Made by a program: the position numbers and the translations under genes
NCBI GenBank assembly: GCA_958450365.1
Contig: CAUEEP010000910.1
Location: 529,001 to 593,000, forward strand
Direction of reading: 5' to 3'
DNA: 64,000 nt
DNA from: Mesorhabditis belari
Taxonomy: Eukaryota > Nematoda > Chromadorea > Rhabditida > Rhabditidae
Shown: piece by piece, positions 1 to 15,200 of the stretch
Layout: each line of letters begins with the position of its first letter
Position numbering within the stretch: position 1 is the stretch's first letter
Notes under the pieces: generated by a model
The model's input: the letters and a program-made list of their open reading frames with translations, nothing else
The model's database searches: none
What the model was told of the DNA's origin: nothing

Positions 1-210
1 CAGAAAGAAAAATGCTCTCTAACATTTTGAAAGATCTAGCGAAAACGGGCGAATCATTTAAAAATGAGAGCTTTGGTTTAAGCAAAAAAAAAATGACAAG
101 AATTTAGAATTACAAAATTTAAAAATGCAATAAGCTCAAGAAAAAAAAACTAGAATATCTACAACCGGATAGGGAAATTTATAGAGGAAAATAACTGGCT
201 ACGGCAGTGT

Positions 211-3200
211 TTAAATGCCACGATCACGTCCCAGGGTGTCGTAGCGAGAGCCTAAAATTAATTTTAGGGAATTTTAGGGTCCATTTTTAAAATTCTAACA
301 TAAGTAAGCATCGCTAAATGCAAATTCAAATGTTTCTATCTTAAATTATCCTTTCTTTTTTCATCTTTCCATCCCTGGAGCATTTTTTTAACCCCTCCAA
401 GTTCCAGCTTTTCAAATCAGTTCTTTCTTTATGACAAAATTTATCGTACATCTACTTTTACAAGATTTTATCTTGTTAACTTGATCATTTCAACCTCTAC
501 CTGTCATACTCGATGTCTCACTCCCCGGCCCTCCATAGGAAATCTCTTGAGGCTCTCTCGGGATCACCACCTCAGCTCCGATATCTATTACAGATTTATA
601 GGTTGATGCATAAGTCTTTACAATTTTTCTCGAAACGTCATTTAAAACTACTGCCGCCACCAGCAAAATTTCTATTTAAACAATTAAAAAGCTTGATTGT
701 TTCTCTGCAAAATGGCTTTTGGGAAATTTTTGAAAATAGTTGTTTTTATGGATTTTCAAAGGCGCAAAGCCGAGTACCCAAAACTCGCCCAATACTCGCC
801 GAATATTAAAGCCGCAATTTGGACACTTTCTTCTATACAAACCTATTTTGGTGTCTAAGTAAAAAAGATAGAGCTCATTTGATTACATAATTCTGTAAAA
901 TTTGAAAACGATCTGTCCAGCCATTTTCTTTAAAACAGCAATTGAAAATTTGACATAAAAATGGGTTTTTACCGAGTTGAGGCGAGTTTAGAGCTTTCTC
1001 TCAAAAGCCATTTTGTAGAGAAATGATTGACCTTTTTTGATAGTTTATGATGGAACAAATTTGGTAAAGAATTCCTTTCTGTGGAAAGAAAAGTTTGAAA
1101 AGAATTCTGTGGAAAGAAAAGTTTGAAAAGAATTGCAAAGACTTATGCAACTAATCTAGTAATTTTTTATAAATATAATTATCAAATTGAACTTATAAAA
1201 TCCTTTTCTAAATTCTATTTTGAATTTTATCAGCTCTTATTTTTATCTCACCTTCTTCGGCTCTCGGAATCTCGATGATTGAGGGGTCACGGGTGCTGGG
1301 CGCATCACTTCCTCGACCTAGACTTATATTTAAAAACATCCAGACAGTTCAGACTGAATACCTTATTCTAGACTGAATACCCTAATCTAGACTAAATACC
1401 GTAATCGAGATAATCTAAATTGAATACCTTATCTTAGACTGAATACCATAGACTAGACTGGATACCGCTGGATTCATAGATAGTTGTTATAAAAAGCTTT
1501 TTATTTGAAGAAATTAGTCTATAGACGAGTTTTTACAAGCGCACAAAAAGTCTTTACAAGCGCAGAAAGTGGTTTTCTGAAAGCAGTCACCTCTTTAGTG
1601 CTCAAAAGCTTTCAAAGGTGCTTTTCATGTGATAAACTTGTCATTTTTGCACAATTTACCTCCATAAATTGATCCAGTCACCGATGGATCTCTTCCCATC
1701 ACTGAGGTCGGTCTTGGGTCATAAGTCTGACGATGCGTCGGTGTTGAGGCACCCAACGGAGGCGTTAACGGATTCGACGCAAACGTTGATCTCACTCCCG
1801 AATAGTTCCCAAATCTGAAGCTTTATTTTTGAAAAGAAAACAATATTTTGTCAGACAGATAGCTTTAAACTCAGAAGCCACAAGTGAACGAGTACTTAAA
1901 AGAGTTTTTTTTTCTCAAGAGACTAGACTTTGAAAAGCACTAACCCTCCGATTCGTGGATGAAGGCTAAAATTTTATTTATTAAAAGACTAACTTTTAGC
2001 TCTATTGCTTAGGCGTAGATTTATTGTGTTTTTATTGCGCATAAATGAGTGTATTGACAGCTATTTTGATGTCACAGTATCTAGTTTCGTTCAACTCACC
2101 CGCCCAATCCACCACCAGCCGAGTGGATCCCTCCACGACCCAAATTAACATTGATCGTCGTGTCATCGTTTCCGCCAAAACCACGGATTCCCAACGTGTT
2201 CCCACCAAGACGACCAATGTCATTGACCAAGCCACGTTCAGCAAAGTCTCTAGAAATAAGCAACATTTACAGGGTATTCAATAATTACCCAAACTCGTTA
2301 TTTTAAGTGTAACTCAGCACTCAGATGTGCAATCATCTCACGTTTTGTTTTAATAAAAAAATTAGATATTGTTCTACAGTGGATTCTTAGGTTTGACGAA
2401 AAAACTTTTTCTGCCTTTTTTATAGAACCTCAACGTTAGCAGTGAGGAGTTGCTTGGCGCGGCACTTGTTTCTGGCTTTTCATTTCCAGAAAACGCCAAA
2501 GATTGAACATTTCTTTAAACGCTTTTGTTTTTTCAATACGTTTTAAACATTATCAAACAAATCGGAAGCTAACATGACACTCAATTAGGCAAAATTTTTG
2601 CTATTTTAGGAATCTTGGTTTCACACAAGCCTAAGCGTTGTTATTTCAAAAGATGACCCTAAGAACCGAAATTTTTCAGTTTCTGTTAAATGGAAGTCTT
2701 TAACCTTTAGGCAAATGTATCCTAATAATCCGGAATTTAACGCAGAAACGTTCATGACCAGCAAAATTTTTGCTAAATCCTCTAAAAACAAGGACCGTGC
2801 CAAGCAACTCCTCACTGCCAACTTTGAGGTTCTATAAAAAGGCAGAAAAAGTTTTCTCGTCAAACCTAAGAATCCACTGTAGAAGAATATTGAAATTTTC
2901 TATTAAAATAAAACGTGAGATGATTGCACATCTGAGTGCTGAGTTACACTTAAAATAACGAGTTTGGGCAATTATTGAACACCCTATAGACCCCTGCTAG
3001 ATGGATTTTTTTTGTACCCTGGCTTCAAAATGAAAAACCATTTTTATTGATTGCAATACTGATTTCTTACTTTGCAACAAGATAATTAGTTCAATAAAAA
3101 GGGTGTGTTTTCATTTTTGAGCAAAAAGAACAAATCAAGCTATCTAAATCAATTTTCTTTCAAAACAACTTTCACATCTTGAAGTTGTTTAGTCTAGATT

Positions 3201-6200
3201 CCCCAACCCCACCTTCTTCTGCGTCTTTCTTGATCCAGTTGTTCTCTCAAAATTCTCAACTGGTCCTCCAATTGTTGAATTCGATTGCGATGAGTGCGCT
3301 CACGATTTTCAATGACCTAAATCTCAAAATTTCCTAAAAGCCCCAATCAATCGCACCTTTTCAATCTGTCCCTTCTCCTGTCTCATTCTCAACAATTGTC
3401 GCTCTTGTTCTTCCCGTTGCTTATTCGTCAATTCCAAAATCCGATTTCCATTCTCCATCTCCAATTGTGCGATTTGTTGCTGGAGTTGAGCGCAATTCTT
3501 GTACAACTCCTTATTCTCCCTCTCCATTGCATTCAGACTCTTCTCAATTGCTTCTCTTTGCAATGCCGTTTCTCTAATAGCTGTATCCGTTCTTCTCTTA
3601 TCCGTTTCAAGGAGTTCAATCTTTTTCATCAATTGCGCTTTCTCTTTCTTCCAATTCTCCAAGAGGTGAAGATTTTTGACCTTGTCAGTCTCGAGTTGCG
3701 TGAGGCGACGACGGAGATCTTCCAAGTCCTAAAATTGCTTTTGTTTTGGGTTATCGGACATTTGATACGGTTTTTTTACCATTGGCAATCTAACTTTGAC
3801 CACAAATTCCTTGGTGTCAGGCTGTTCAATTTAAATATTCTTGGTATCATTAGATTCGCCTAGTCTTTCTCTGTCGATTGGTACAAAAACTACTTAATTT
3901 TGACCGCACAGCGTCACGATATTTGAGCTCAAAGTTACATTGGCAAAAGGGGCGGAGCCAGAAAGACCTTTTATACGAGCCCCGCTCCCTTTGCCATTGG
4001 AGATTTAACTTTGACACCAAATTTCTTGGTGTTGGGCTGTCAAATTTAAATAGTTTTTGTACCAATCGACAGAGCAAGACTTGGCGCATCCAATGATACC
4101 AAGAATATTAAAATTGGATAGCCCAACTTCGAGATATTTGAGCCTAAAGTTAGATTGCCGATGGCAAAAGCGGCGGCGCGAGTATCAAATGCCCCATAAT
4201 CTTTGTTTAGTACTGTTGGTAATCTGAACTTCATCTTACTCAAATCTAACTTTCAACGCACCTTTTGCAATTGTCTTTTCTCGTTCTTGGCCGTCTCGAG
4301 CTGTTGCTTGAGATCCGCCTCTGTGCTTCTTTGCTGAGTCAATTGTTTCTCAAGATTCAACAACCGATCCTCCAAACGATTCTTTTCCCCATTAGCATCT
4401 TGGAGTTGTCTTTGGAGATCGGAGACACGAGAGTTCACATCTTGAACCCTAAAATGGCAATGGTTGAATAGATTTCTAAACTTTAAAAAAAAATTCGTAT
4501 TCTAGAAAAACAAACAAAAAAGGCAAAACCTAAAACGTATTTCGAACTTTCAAACCTCTGTTTGTGCTCTCTCAACTCGCTCCTCAAATTCAACAGCTCA
4601 TTTTCCATCGTTTGTCGCCTCAAGTTTGCCTGATTGAGCTCATTTTGTGCAGCGACCAATTGATCTTTGATCATCAGATAGTCTTGACTCGTCTTGCTGC
4701 TTAAATCCACTTGTCTTCTCAATTCCGATTCCAATGTCTCAGCCTTTGTCAAATCTCTCTTTAATTTATCATTGTCATCCTTGTAATCGGCCATCTTTTG
4801 TTCGGTCAAGCGCATCTCACTGTCGAGTTGCTTGATCTTCTCTTGGAGATTCTGGAAAAGAATATTGTTCAGAATTTGAGAAAAGTTTCCTTAAATCTAT
4901 TGCAACTATTCCTTTTCCTGTTACCATTAAAAAAGCAAAACTTATTGTTCTTATCTACTAAATTATGTTATGTCCGAATCCGAATTAATTTTGAGTGATC
5001 TAAAGCGCTGGGGGCGTGCTGACCGCGCTGGGCATGGTTGTGGGTTCGATCCCCCGTGCCCGTAAAACTTAAATGCACGTGTTTTCTAATAAACTCACTT
5101 GTCTCTCTGATTCAAACGTGGCAATCTGTAGCTGCAATCGTTGATTCTCCGCATCACCCTCTCGATTTTTGCTCTCCAATTGGAATCTTGTCGTATCCCA
5201 TTGCTCTTCGTGATCTCTTAACAAGCGAATATCGGCATGAGCGTTGTCGAGATCGGTGCGCAGATTCTGAAAGTATATTTTTGTATATTAATATGTTATC
5301 TTTTGCTGCCAATTGCTTTATCTCAAGGAATTGGAACTTTTAAAGGAATATTTTTTAATTTAAACACTCCCTTTAAAAGAAGACAATTGGCAGAAGCTAT
5401 GAAAGTTTCCAAAATGATAGCTTGAGTAAATTTTGGAATAGGTTCTTGCACTCTGTGCATACAGTAACCTAACCTGGCAACAGGTTATGGGTTGAACTTT
5501 ACTGTAAACACTCAAGTAAGGCGTACTTTAGGAATTTAAAGACTAAAGATCTTTATCCATCTTCAAAAACCACACCAACCTTCAATTGCTCATTCAAATG
5601 TCTCAATTGTGCCTCTTTTCCTCGTGCTTGCAGCTCAGCGGCCACCATTTTTGACTTCATTTGTCTCCTTTCTTCATCACGTTGCTTGAAGTTCTCCTCT
5701 TGTGAGTGAAGCAAATCCTTTGCCGCTTTCAGCTTTGCTTCAAGTGCACGTTTCTCTGAAATTTTGCTTTATATTTGAAAACTCTCTTCACTCACCATCT
5801 TCAATATTTTCCAAGTTGTCCTCAACTGTTTTGAAATGGGTTTCCTTTTTGTTGTAAGTGGTGCTGCTATCGGTGGCTTTTTGCTTCAAACGATTGAGTT
5901 CATCGCGCAGAGCGTTCTGAAAGTGGTTTTGAGCTAATGAGCAATAAAATTCTTTTGGCTAAAGCTAATTCAAACCTAACCCTAGCTCTGTTCTATAGTT
6001 TCCACCCCAACTCACTCTCTCACTCTCGAGTTGCTCGATTCTATTGAGAAGTCGTTGCAAAGTCGCCTCCAAAGCTGACGGATCAATATGATCAGCTGGA
6101 GCAGGGAAAGGAACGGAACGGGGCAACCCTGAATCCAAATCCTCTTCAGCTGCTGGGGGAATGTCGACAGAAGCCGGATCCCGGAAGCCAGGCCCTCCAC

Positions 6201-9200
6201 CACCAAAGCGAATGCCAATGTTGGTATTCTGAAACAGATTAAGATACAATCTTGATCTTGGATACAATCTTTTGTATGAATAAACAAACTTTTACAAGGT
6301 GCGACATATAAAGTTTTGCGCCTTCCACGGGAAACTTGTGACCTGTTTTCCTGCAAAAATCCCCACCAAAGTATAGAGTGTTATATATTTTCTGAAAGCT
6401 GAAATGTTTTCCTATCGAATGGTAGTAAAACGGTTTTATTTCAATTATTCCTTGTCAATTTGTGATGGTTGCAAGTCGACTAGGCCGGGCAAGGCATGGC
6501 ATGAGGTTTCTGGACACATTTTAGGCTTAGAAATTTTTAAAAGGGCTTGGCGAACAAAAACTTTTGACAATTCACATTCTGATAATGCTTTAAATCTATA
6601 GATTGAAAAAATTCACTTTGAAAGGCATATTGCTCTCAATTTTAGTCACTTCACCTTTATGAAGATTCTCCATTAGTCAAAAAAAACTCTAATCGTTTTG
6701 CAACCATCACAAATCGACAAGGCATAATCGAAATAGCACAGTTTTACAACCATTCAATAGAGAAACATTTCAGCTTTCAGAAAATATATAACACTCTATA
6801 CTTTGGTGGGGATTTTTTCATGAAAACAGATTTACGAAACCGCAACACTATAAATGCCGCAGCCTGTAATTTGACCTAAAACCCTAACCGATCAATGCCT
6901 GTTTTAAAGTGCTTAAATTTAAGCTTGATTACGGGCAATTTCCAGCCACCTAGAGTGGCAAATTTGGCCTAACTAAGGTGGCTAATTACGATATAACGAT
7001 CAACTTTTAAAGGTCACTTTACGAGTCAAAACAAAGCTACCGTAGTTCAGCTGTTAGGGGTAAATTATGCATGTAAATTTAAAGCCGAAAATCCCTCACC
7101 GAGCTCGGGTCATATCCTGCACTCCTTGCCGCTCCTCCAGCTCCACCCCGCACTCCAAAACCAGGGTCAAATGCATTAATATTGATAATTCTATTGGCGG
7201 ACGCTTGGAATCTTCTCAATGCATCCGACAAGATATCCCTTTCTTGATCTGCTTGAATATATTCCTGTTGCAAAGCCAGCAATCTTTGCTCGGCATTGTC
7301 CAATCTTGACGTCAAATCGTTGATCTCGTACTTTTTCGTTTCCAACTCTTGCAACGCGTTCAAGCGGCCGTCCTCAGCCGCTCGATGCGCGTTCGCTAAA
7401 TCGTTCAACGTGCTCTCATATTCATCCGTTTTCCGGTGCATTTGCTCTAATCCGAATTTCAGCTCTTGTTGCATTTTGTTCAGCTCATTTCTCAGTGTCG
7501 TTCTCTCATTGTCGGAGTTGATCAACTTTTCTGAGGTCGAGTTCAACTCGTCTCTCATTTTTTGGATTCGACTCTCGGCTGATTGACCCAATTGAGATAA
7601 GTGATCGACTTGTTTGGCCTTTTCGCGGAAAGCGTTTTGAAGGCGTTCTTTCTAAAGTTGAGTTTTGTTAAACAAAGCTTACAAAAGGCTTATTGAACCT
7701 AATTTTAAATTTCTAAAGCTCATTGAACCTAACTTCAATTCTCTAAAGCTTATTGAACCTTCTAAGCCTTGAGATTTCTCCAAACCTCCGATTTGATCAA
7801 ACTGTAGTTGTTCCTCAACTCCTTCAAACTGTCCTCGCTTTGTTGGAGTTTATTCCGAAGTCTTGACAATTCTGACTCCAAATTTACATTGGTGTTCTTC
7901 AACGTGTCATTTTCCCGTTGAGTCTGCTCAAGGTCTGAGCGGTACTTGTTGCTAAAAGTTGGTTAAAAAAATTTCAATTACATCAGTTTTACCTGTCACT
8001 CTGCAAAATCGCATATTGATCCTCAAGGGTTCTCAGCCGATTCAACGCACTTTCTAGCTCGCCATCTTTCTGCAAAAGCGTCGATTTCACATCGCTCAAC
8101 TCTTCATCGAGGCGACGAATTTGAGAATTTACTGGAATTAAAACAGCTTTAACTAGTGTTGCTTCTATTTTAACTTACGTTCTCGAATTTTAGAGGTTAA
8201 GTCCAGGTTCTGCTTGTTGAGGAGATCTGCTTTATCAGTAGCCGCTTGCAATTGAGCATTTAAACCGGCGTTTGCCGTCTCGAGAGCTTTTGCCTCAGAG
8301 CGAATCGTGTAGGCTTCGGTTTTCCACTTTTGAACTTCCTGAAAAATTTAGAGCTCAAGAATTTCTTGTTTTTTTTTGCAATCAGTTAACCAAATTTTCA
8401 AACACTCCAAAGAGTTTAAAAGCCTTTAAAGCTTCAAAAGTACCAAAAGTCTTCAATTTAAGCATTAGAAGTACCCAAAGTCTTCAATTTCAGCTTCAAA
8501 AATACACAAATTCTCATCCTCCTCCATCTCCTACCTTATCCATTTCATTTCTCAAATCCTCCAAATCGTCCCGATACTTTTGATTCTGTGAGTGCATTTG
8601 ATTCATCTTGTCATCTCGATCTTTCAAATCTTGCTCCAAAATGTTTTCCCTTGTAAGCGCATCACCCAGTGTTCTCTCTAAGGCATTGATCTTGTCCCTC
8701 AACTCGTTCTCAATCGATTTGAGATTTTCGAGAGACTAAATGAGAATTTGAAAACTTGACACTAAGAATTGATTGAATTGTTGACATTTAAGTTGTTCAT
8801 TATGTAATCCTGTCCCAACTCACCTTGTTGTACTGTTCCCTTTCATCGTCAAGGTCGCTCAAATGCTTATCATGCAGCGCAGCGAGTTCACCCTTCAGCT
8901 TATCAATCTCGGCTTGGTGTTTCCGTTGTAGCTCAGCCAAATCGTTTTCTTGACGATCCTGTCCACGTCCAACCTAGAACCGAGCTTTTGAAAATCATTA
9001 TATTCTAAAAACCTGTGCCAATTCATCTCGCAACTCTTGTATCTTTCTCTCCAACGCTTCTTTCTCATTCTCGAGCCGTTCCACTTCCATTTTCCATTTG
9101 TCGTTTATGTCACGGATTCGAATCTCGGTGAGCTCATCATCGCGATAGGGATCAACGACACCGCCACGATATCTAAAAAGATGAAAATGTTAGTAGGAGA

Positions 9201-12200
9201 GGCTTTTTTTAAACCTTTCATCATCGATGGACGGTTCACCGTCTCGGCCTCTTGGGCCAACACCGCCGTCGAGTCCATCTCTGGAATTGGGAAATGTTAA
9301 CACATAAACCATGGTCCCTTAACTAGTTGAAAGCTTTTAAACTTTCAATTAATTTACTAGTTAGCTAAATCTGTAGACATAAAGATCTTTAAATTAGAAT
9401 AAAATTAGAATAAAGTAAAACTTTTCAAGTTACAGGATGATCAGAAATAACTCGCTCTTTTTATTCTAGGCTCATATTTTTGCTGTTTGTAGACGAAAAT
9501 AATTATTTTCTTCTTTGAATGAAAATACATATTATTTTTTGTATATGTTCAAGATTTCATGACCATAGAATCGATAGTTAATTTTTTATGTACGCTCAAA
9601 AATGGCTGGTTTTTTTTTGGACTGGCCATTTTGGTACGCTCATAAAAAATTTTCTTTCAATACTTTGCTCATGGAATCTTTAACATATATAGAAAATGAT
9701 GTGTATTTTCGTTTAAAAAAGAAACTAATCGTTTTCGTCTACAAATAACGGAAATATGAGCCTAGACCGGAGTTTTAGGACGATTTTGGGTCACCCTGTA
9801 TTACCAAGCGAGATGTTCAACGCTAACTGTTTCCCTAAAGTCGTAAATGTACAGCAATGCTTCCATATTCAGCTTCTTTCAAAACCAAAACTTAACACTA
9901 AACTGGCATATCTTCGAAAAATATGGATCCCAAACGCTCACCTTCCATCCTCTCCCTCTCTCGGAATGTCCACATATCCACCGCCTTGACTCGGCGATCC
10001 GGGAGTCTGACTTGCCGCATCTCCACCCTCACCGCCTCTTTGTCCATCCGATCCACCACCGGATCTTGCCGGATCGTAGACCGATCCCGGTCTCGATCCA
10101 CCGCCACCATGAATGTTGATGTTGGTGCCGAATCTTCTTCCACCGTTCTTCAAACGATCCCTCAGCTCTTGTACCTCTTTCTCGAGCTGGGCGGCTTTGT
10201 CTAAAATTTATTTACACATATTAAACCAAGAATAACAAACGATTGCCTTTATGTTTCATAAACAAATTCCGATTACCTTTAATATCTAGAAGATCTTGCT
10301 TGTTGTTTGCCAACTCTTTAGCCAAAGCATTGGCTCGTTGGGTTTCTTGATTAGCCCCGGCCAGCGCTTTGTCCCTTTCAGCTTCGAGAGCCTGAAATTT
10401 TTTCATAAATCTTTTTTTTTTAACTTTCTCACTTTGATCTCATTCTGTAGCTTTTCCACTTCTTGTTGCAATTTTCGAATTCTCTCCTTCGACGCGTCAT
10501 TATCCGCATCAGCTTTGTGCTTTTGACTGAAAATTCTCTACATTTAAAAATCTAATTTGTTCTTACTTCAGGACATCTTGTTTCTCAGTCTGAAGCCTCA
10601 GATTCAAATCGTTCAACTTTTGAATTTCCGTATTCCTCGAGTGAATCTCGTTCTCCAGCTGGGCGATCTTTGCCTGATTGTTCTTCACCGTTGTGTCCAG
10701 CTCATCGTTGTGTCTACGGAGCAAAATGATCTGTCGATCTTGCTCGTCGAGCGCTTGTTTCAGCTTCTCAACCTCGTCATTTGATCCTAGATTTGAAACC
10801 GTTGAAGGAATTAAAATTTCACGATGAAGACACAAGTCAAATACGCTAATCAAATACCAGTTAACATCATAATAACTGGTCCAGATCAAGTCACTTAACC
10901 AACTTTGAGACTAAAATTTAGACTTAAACCAAATTTAAAGTGTAATTAGCTTGTACAGAATGACCCATAACATGTGAAGCCTTATATGAAGACAGATTAA
11001 CTCGAAAATGTGTCAGATTACTTAAAGTTTGTTATAATTTCATTTCTATAACATTTTTACACTTATTTTTTCCAATTTTTAGCCCGATCGGTTGACTATA
11101 AGAAAAATTCGGGCCATTAGAAGCTTCGTAAATAAACACGATGCATATTGTCTTATGAAATCGTGCTTAAAATGCTTCACATCTCAAAGCTCTTCCTCAA
11201 ACAATGCTTTTTGGCTTTTTCTATGTTAAGATCATAAAGAAATTTTTGTTTAAACGATCATAGAATCAAATTTTCATTGCTTTAATTGTCTTCACGTTGA
11301 AGACGAGATGAAATAAGCTTATTTTGGGTGTTTTAGACGATTCCTAACAAACTTAAACTAATATTAGACCAAAAGCTTAAATAAAAAAAAGTAATAATTT
11401 CAATTCTACAACCTTTTTAAAGCACTAATAACTAATTAGAATGACTGAAAAGCTCAATGCTTTCATTTTAATCACGAGTCTTTATGGACAAAAGCATTTC
11501 CATGCCAAACGCTTTCATTTACGGAGCTTCTAATAGCCTTAATTTTTCTAATAGCCGACCGATTGGGCTAAAAATTCGAATATAAAAAGTTGTAATCATG
11601 TAAAAATGTTATAATCATGAAATTAGAACAAACTTTAAGTAATCTGACACATTTTCGAATTGCTCTACCTTCATATAAAGTGTAACACATAATATGGACC
11701 ACAATTTTCCATGTAACACCAACTCTCTCCATTCTTGAGCGCCTCATTGCGCGCCTTTCGCTCATCTTCGATACGCTGTTTGATCTCAAAAAGACTTCTT
11801 GAGAGCTCGTCTTTTTGCTTCCTGAAATTAAAACTTAATGCAATGATTATTTCTCAAAAATTTATTAACTAACTATTTCCATAAGTGTACTTTGTGCTCA
11901 AAAGTGTTAGCACACTTGGGCCAAATTCTTTTTAAAAACTGTTGAATGAAAAAGTGTTTGACTGTGCCAAAAGCGGTGTCATAGCATTTTTGAGCTCAAA
12001 ATACTCTAACGAGAAATAATTATCAACTTTCTTGATAGTTGATATGTAATTTCTTGATAGATCAAGAAACAAGAAAAAAAAGAAAAAACTCACTGGAAGT
12101 CATCCCTTTGCTGCTTGATCTCTTTCAATTGTTGTTCGAATAGATGCGACTTTTTGATTGCATTTTCCAATTCCGAATTTGCTCTCTCGTTTTCACTAGA

Positions 12201-15200
12201 TAACATATCGCATTTCGTGCGGCAATCCTCCAAATCTTTTTGCGTGTTCGACTTGAGATTGTCGAGGAAACGGATTTGCGCGTCGCGCTCCTCCAAGCGG
12301 CGTTGCATAGCATTGAATTCGCTCTCGAGATCGCGATATCTAAATTTAAAATATAAAATATATCTAAATTTTCAAGATAAATCTTCAAAGCCTTTCATCA
12401 ATTAGAATAAAGTTTTATGTAAAAAATAAAATTAGAAAAATATCTCGAATCCAATCAAACAGAGCCGGTAATTTTCTTTTACGAGTCGTTTTTTCTTTTT
12501 CTTTTATGAGTCGTTCTTTCTTTTTCTTTTACGACCCGTTGTCCTTTATGAGTTTTTCAAAAGTTATCAAAAACAAGTCAAAAAAATTGGGGTGGGACAA
12601 ATGCAACTTTTTTTGCTGGAAAAGGCCTTAGGCAAGGTCGTAGAGCTTCGGAAATATTTCGAAAATACTTCCATCTAAGGGAATCGTATGCGTAGATTCC
12701 GAATTTCAACAAATCAGACCTCGCTGACACGTCAAATTTGGGCAAAAGGCAAAACTGCGGAAAAGCGTTGTTGCGTAGTTTTTGCCTTTTAACCCAAATT
12801 TGACGTGTCAGCGAGGTCTGATTTGTCGAAATTCGGAATCTACGCATACGATTCCCTTATGTGGAAATATTTTCGAAGCTCTACGGCCTTGCCTAAGGCC
12901 TTTTCCAGCAAAAAAAAAGGTGCGCAATGTTCAGGTGCGCAAAAAAAGGTCGCATTTGTCCCACCCGCGTCCTTTATGAGTTTTTTCAAAAGTTGCCAAA
13001 AACAAGTCACAAAAATAGCTCTTTCATTAGCCTTGACTTCAAAAATCTATAATTCCCTTTTAACTTACTTGTCTTTAAGCGGGACAAGCTCTTGCTTCAA
13101 CTTGTTGTTGTCCCGTTGCAAGTTCTCGATTCGACGATTCAGCTCGCTGATTCTAAAGGGGATTTTTGAGAATAATAATGAAAAACTTTAATTTTAACAC
13201 ATTCAAAACAAGATCTTTTAATTTCTACAAGATTTTTACGAGGTTATTTCCCTTCCGAGCTGGAAGGACGTTCACAGTTTTATTATAAAGATGCGGACAG
13301 AACTTTTCAGTTTACATTCAAAAGATCATAACTTTCTTCAAAGACAATATTTCTTTAATCTCTTTTCAGATAAATGATTCTCAAACATTTCTCTTCATTT
13401 TAAGCCCTAAGTTAAGTAAATCGGCTGTCTGTGAACCTTTTTACACAAGCTGGAAGGGAAATAACTTAGAGAAATCAAAAAACCTTCTCGTGAATGTAAA
13501 GCTTTAAATCTTTAAGCTAGCTTTGTACTTTAAAAAGCTTTTTGTCTCATAAAATCTTGAGGAATCAGTAAAGTTGACTAAAAAAACTTTAGGATCTATT
13601 TATCACCAACCTATTCTTGTAATCCTCTTCCAAATGATTCATTTGTTCTTCTCCTTCGTCTCTCAATCTTTTCGCGTCTTCCGATGTCGCTTTTTGATAT
13701 TGTTCTTGTAGTCGAGCCAACTCATCCTCCAAGAATTTCCTCGCTTTTTCGGCTGCCACCTTCTCCGACTCGGAATTTCTCAGCTTATCCTCAAATCTCC
13801 TCAAATTTCTCTCGTTCTCATCAACCAATTTTTGTTGATTTGCGATTTCTCTCTTTGCATCAGCCAATTGTTTGTCCAATCTTCTCCTTGCTTCTTCAGC
13901 TGTTTCAAACTTTGCGATAAACTCTTTAGCCTGATTTTCAGCAATCTTCAGCTTTCGCTCGAGTTGTTGGAGTTCATTGTCTTTATTTCTAAAAGCATTC
14001 CTTGTCGCTCGAAGCACTTCAGTTGGTGAGATTGGGGTTTTGCCGGGTGACATCGATCGAGATCTCTTTATCTGAACCGTTCCATCTCTCACATTTTCCT
14101 GATCCAACGCCATTTCGTGCAACTTTTTCAGTGCCGACTGGCTGTCGTTGAGCTTTTCCTTTGCTCGTCGCAATTCCGCCTCCAATTCTGCGATTTTTCT
14201 CTGAGATTCGTCACCCTTTGACTCAAGTTCGATATTCCTTTCAATAGACTCCTCATATTTTTGCATCAACTCTTTGTGCAGCTCAGCATCGCCTTCAGAG
14301 CTTCCCGTATAACCCCTTTGCCCACGCAATTCATCCAAATATGCTTTCAAATCTCCATCACCGCCGCCTCTCATTCTCTTGACTGCTTCAATGACTGTCA
14401 GCTCGTGATTGAACGTCGATCCACCGCCTGTAGCAACTCCATCGATCCCACGAATCACTCGATTGAATTCAGCACGTTGATTGTCGAGATCCCGTTGTGT
14501 TTGGTCTTTTAAATCGTTGAATTGCTTTCGAACGCGTTGCAACTCTGTCCACAAGTCTAGCATTTTCTGCTGCTCATCAGACAGATATTGAGAAAGATTT
14601 CTTTCTTTTGCATTCCATCCACGTTCCTTGTTTTGGTGATCTTGAGATATTGCTTGTGCTTGTCGACGAAGGCTCTCGTTCTCGTTTGCCAGCTGGTTGT
14701 TGACTGCCGCTGCGTTGTCGAGTTGGAGACGCAACTCGTCGGATCTGAAAATGGGATTATCATTTGATGGAAATTCTTGTAGAATTTTCGTTCTAGACCC
14801 GATTCAGCAACAGAGCAAGTCTTTAACTTTTTGTGGTCGGTTTTCGATGTTTCGTTGATCATTTCTATCATTTCCTATCAACTATCATTTCCCTAATCTC
14901 CTCATTTCTCACCTCCTTCTCTCCTCATCCAGTTTCGCGTCAAAATTCGCATTCGTATCCCCACCAATCGGGTACAAACCCCCTCCACCAGCTCCACCCT
15001 CACCCCAAATGTTGAGGTTAATGTTCTGTCGACGAGCCGGACTCCACAACTCGACACGGCTAAATTTCAAATGATTAAGTTATTGACTTTTTGACTTTTT
15101 CTTTACCTTCTTCCTCCATACGGATCTCCAATCCCTCCACCAGTCGCTCCAGTCGAGAATCCACCGCCACTTGCTCCAGTGTCCACGAAAATTGATGGAT

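Noticed and set aside
4798..4998. Short plus-strand ORFs across the rootletin gene
   Set aside because: Antisense shadows of coiled-coil exons, which avoid stops on the other strand because of Lys/Glu/Leu codons.
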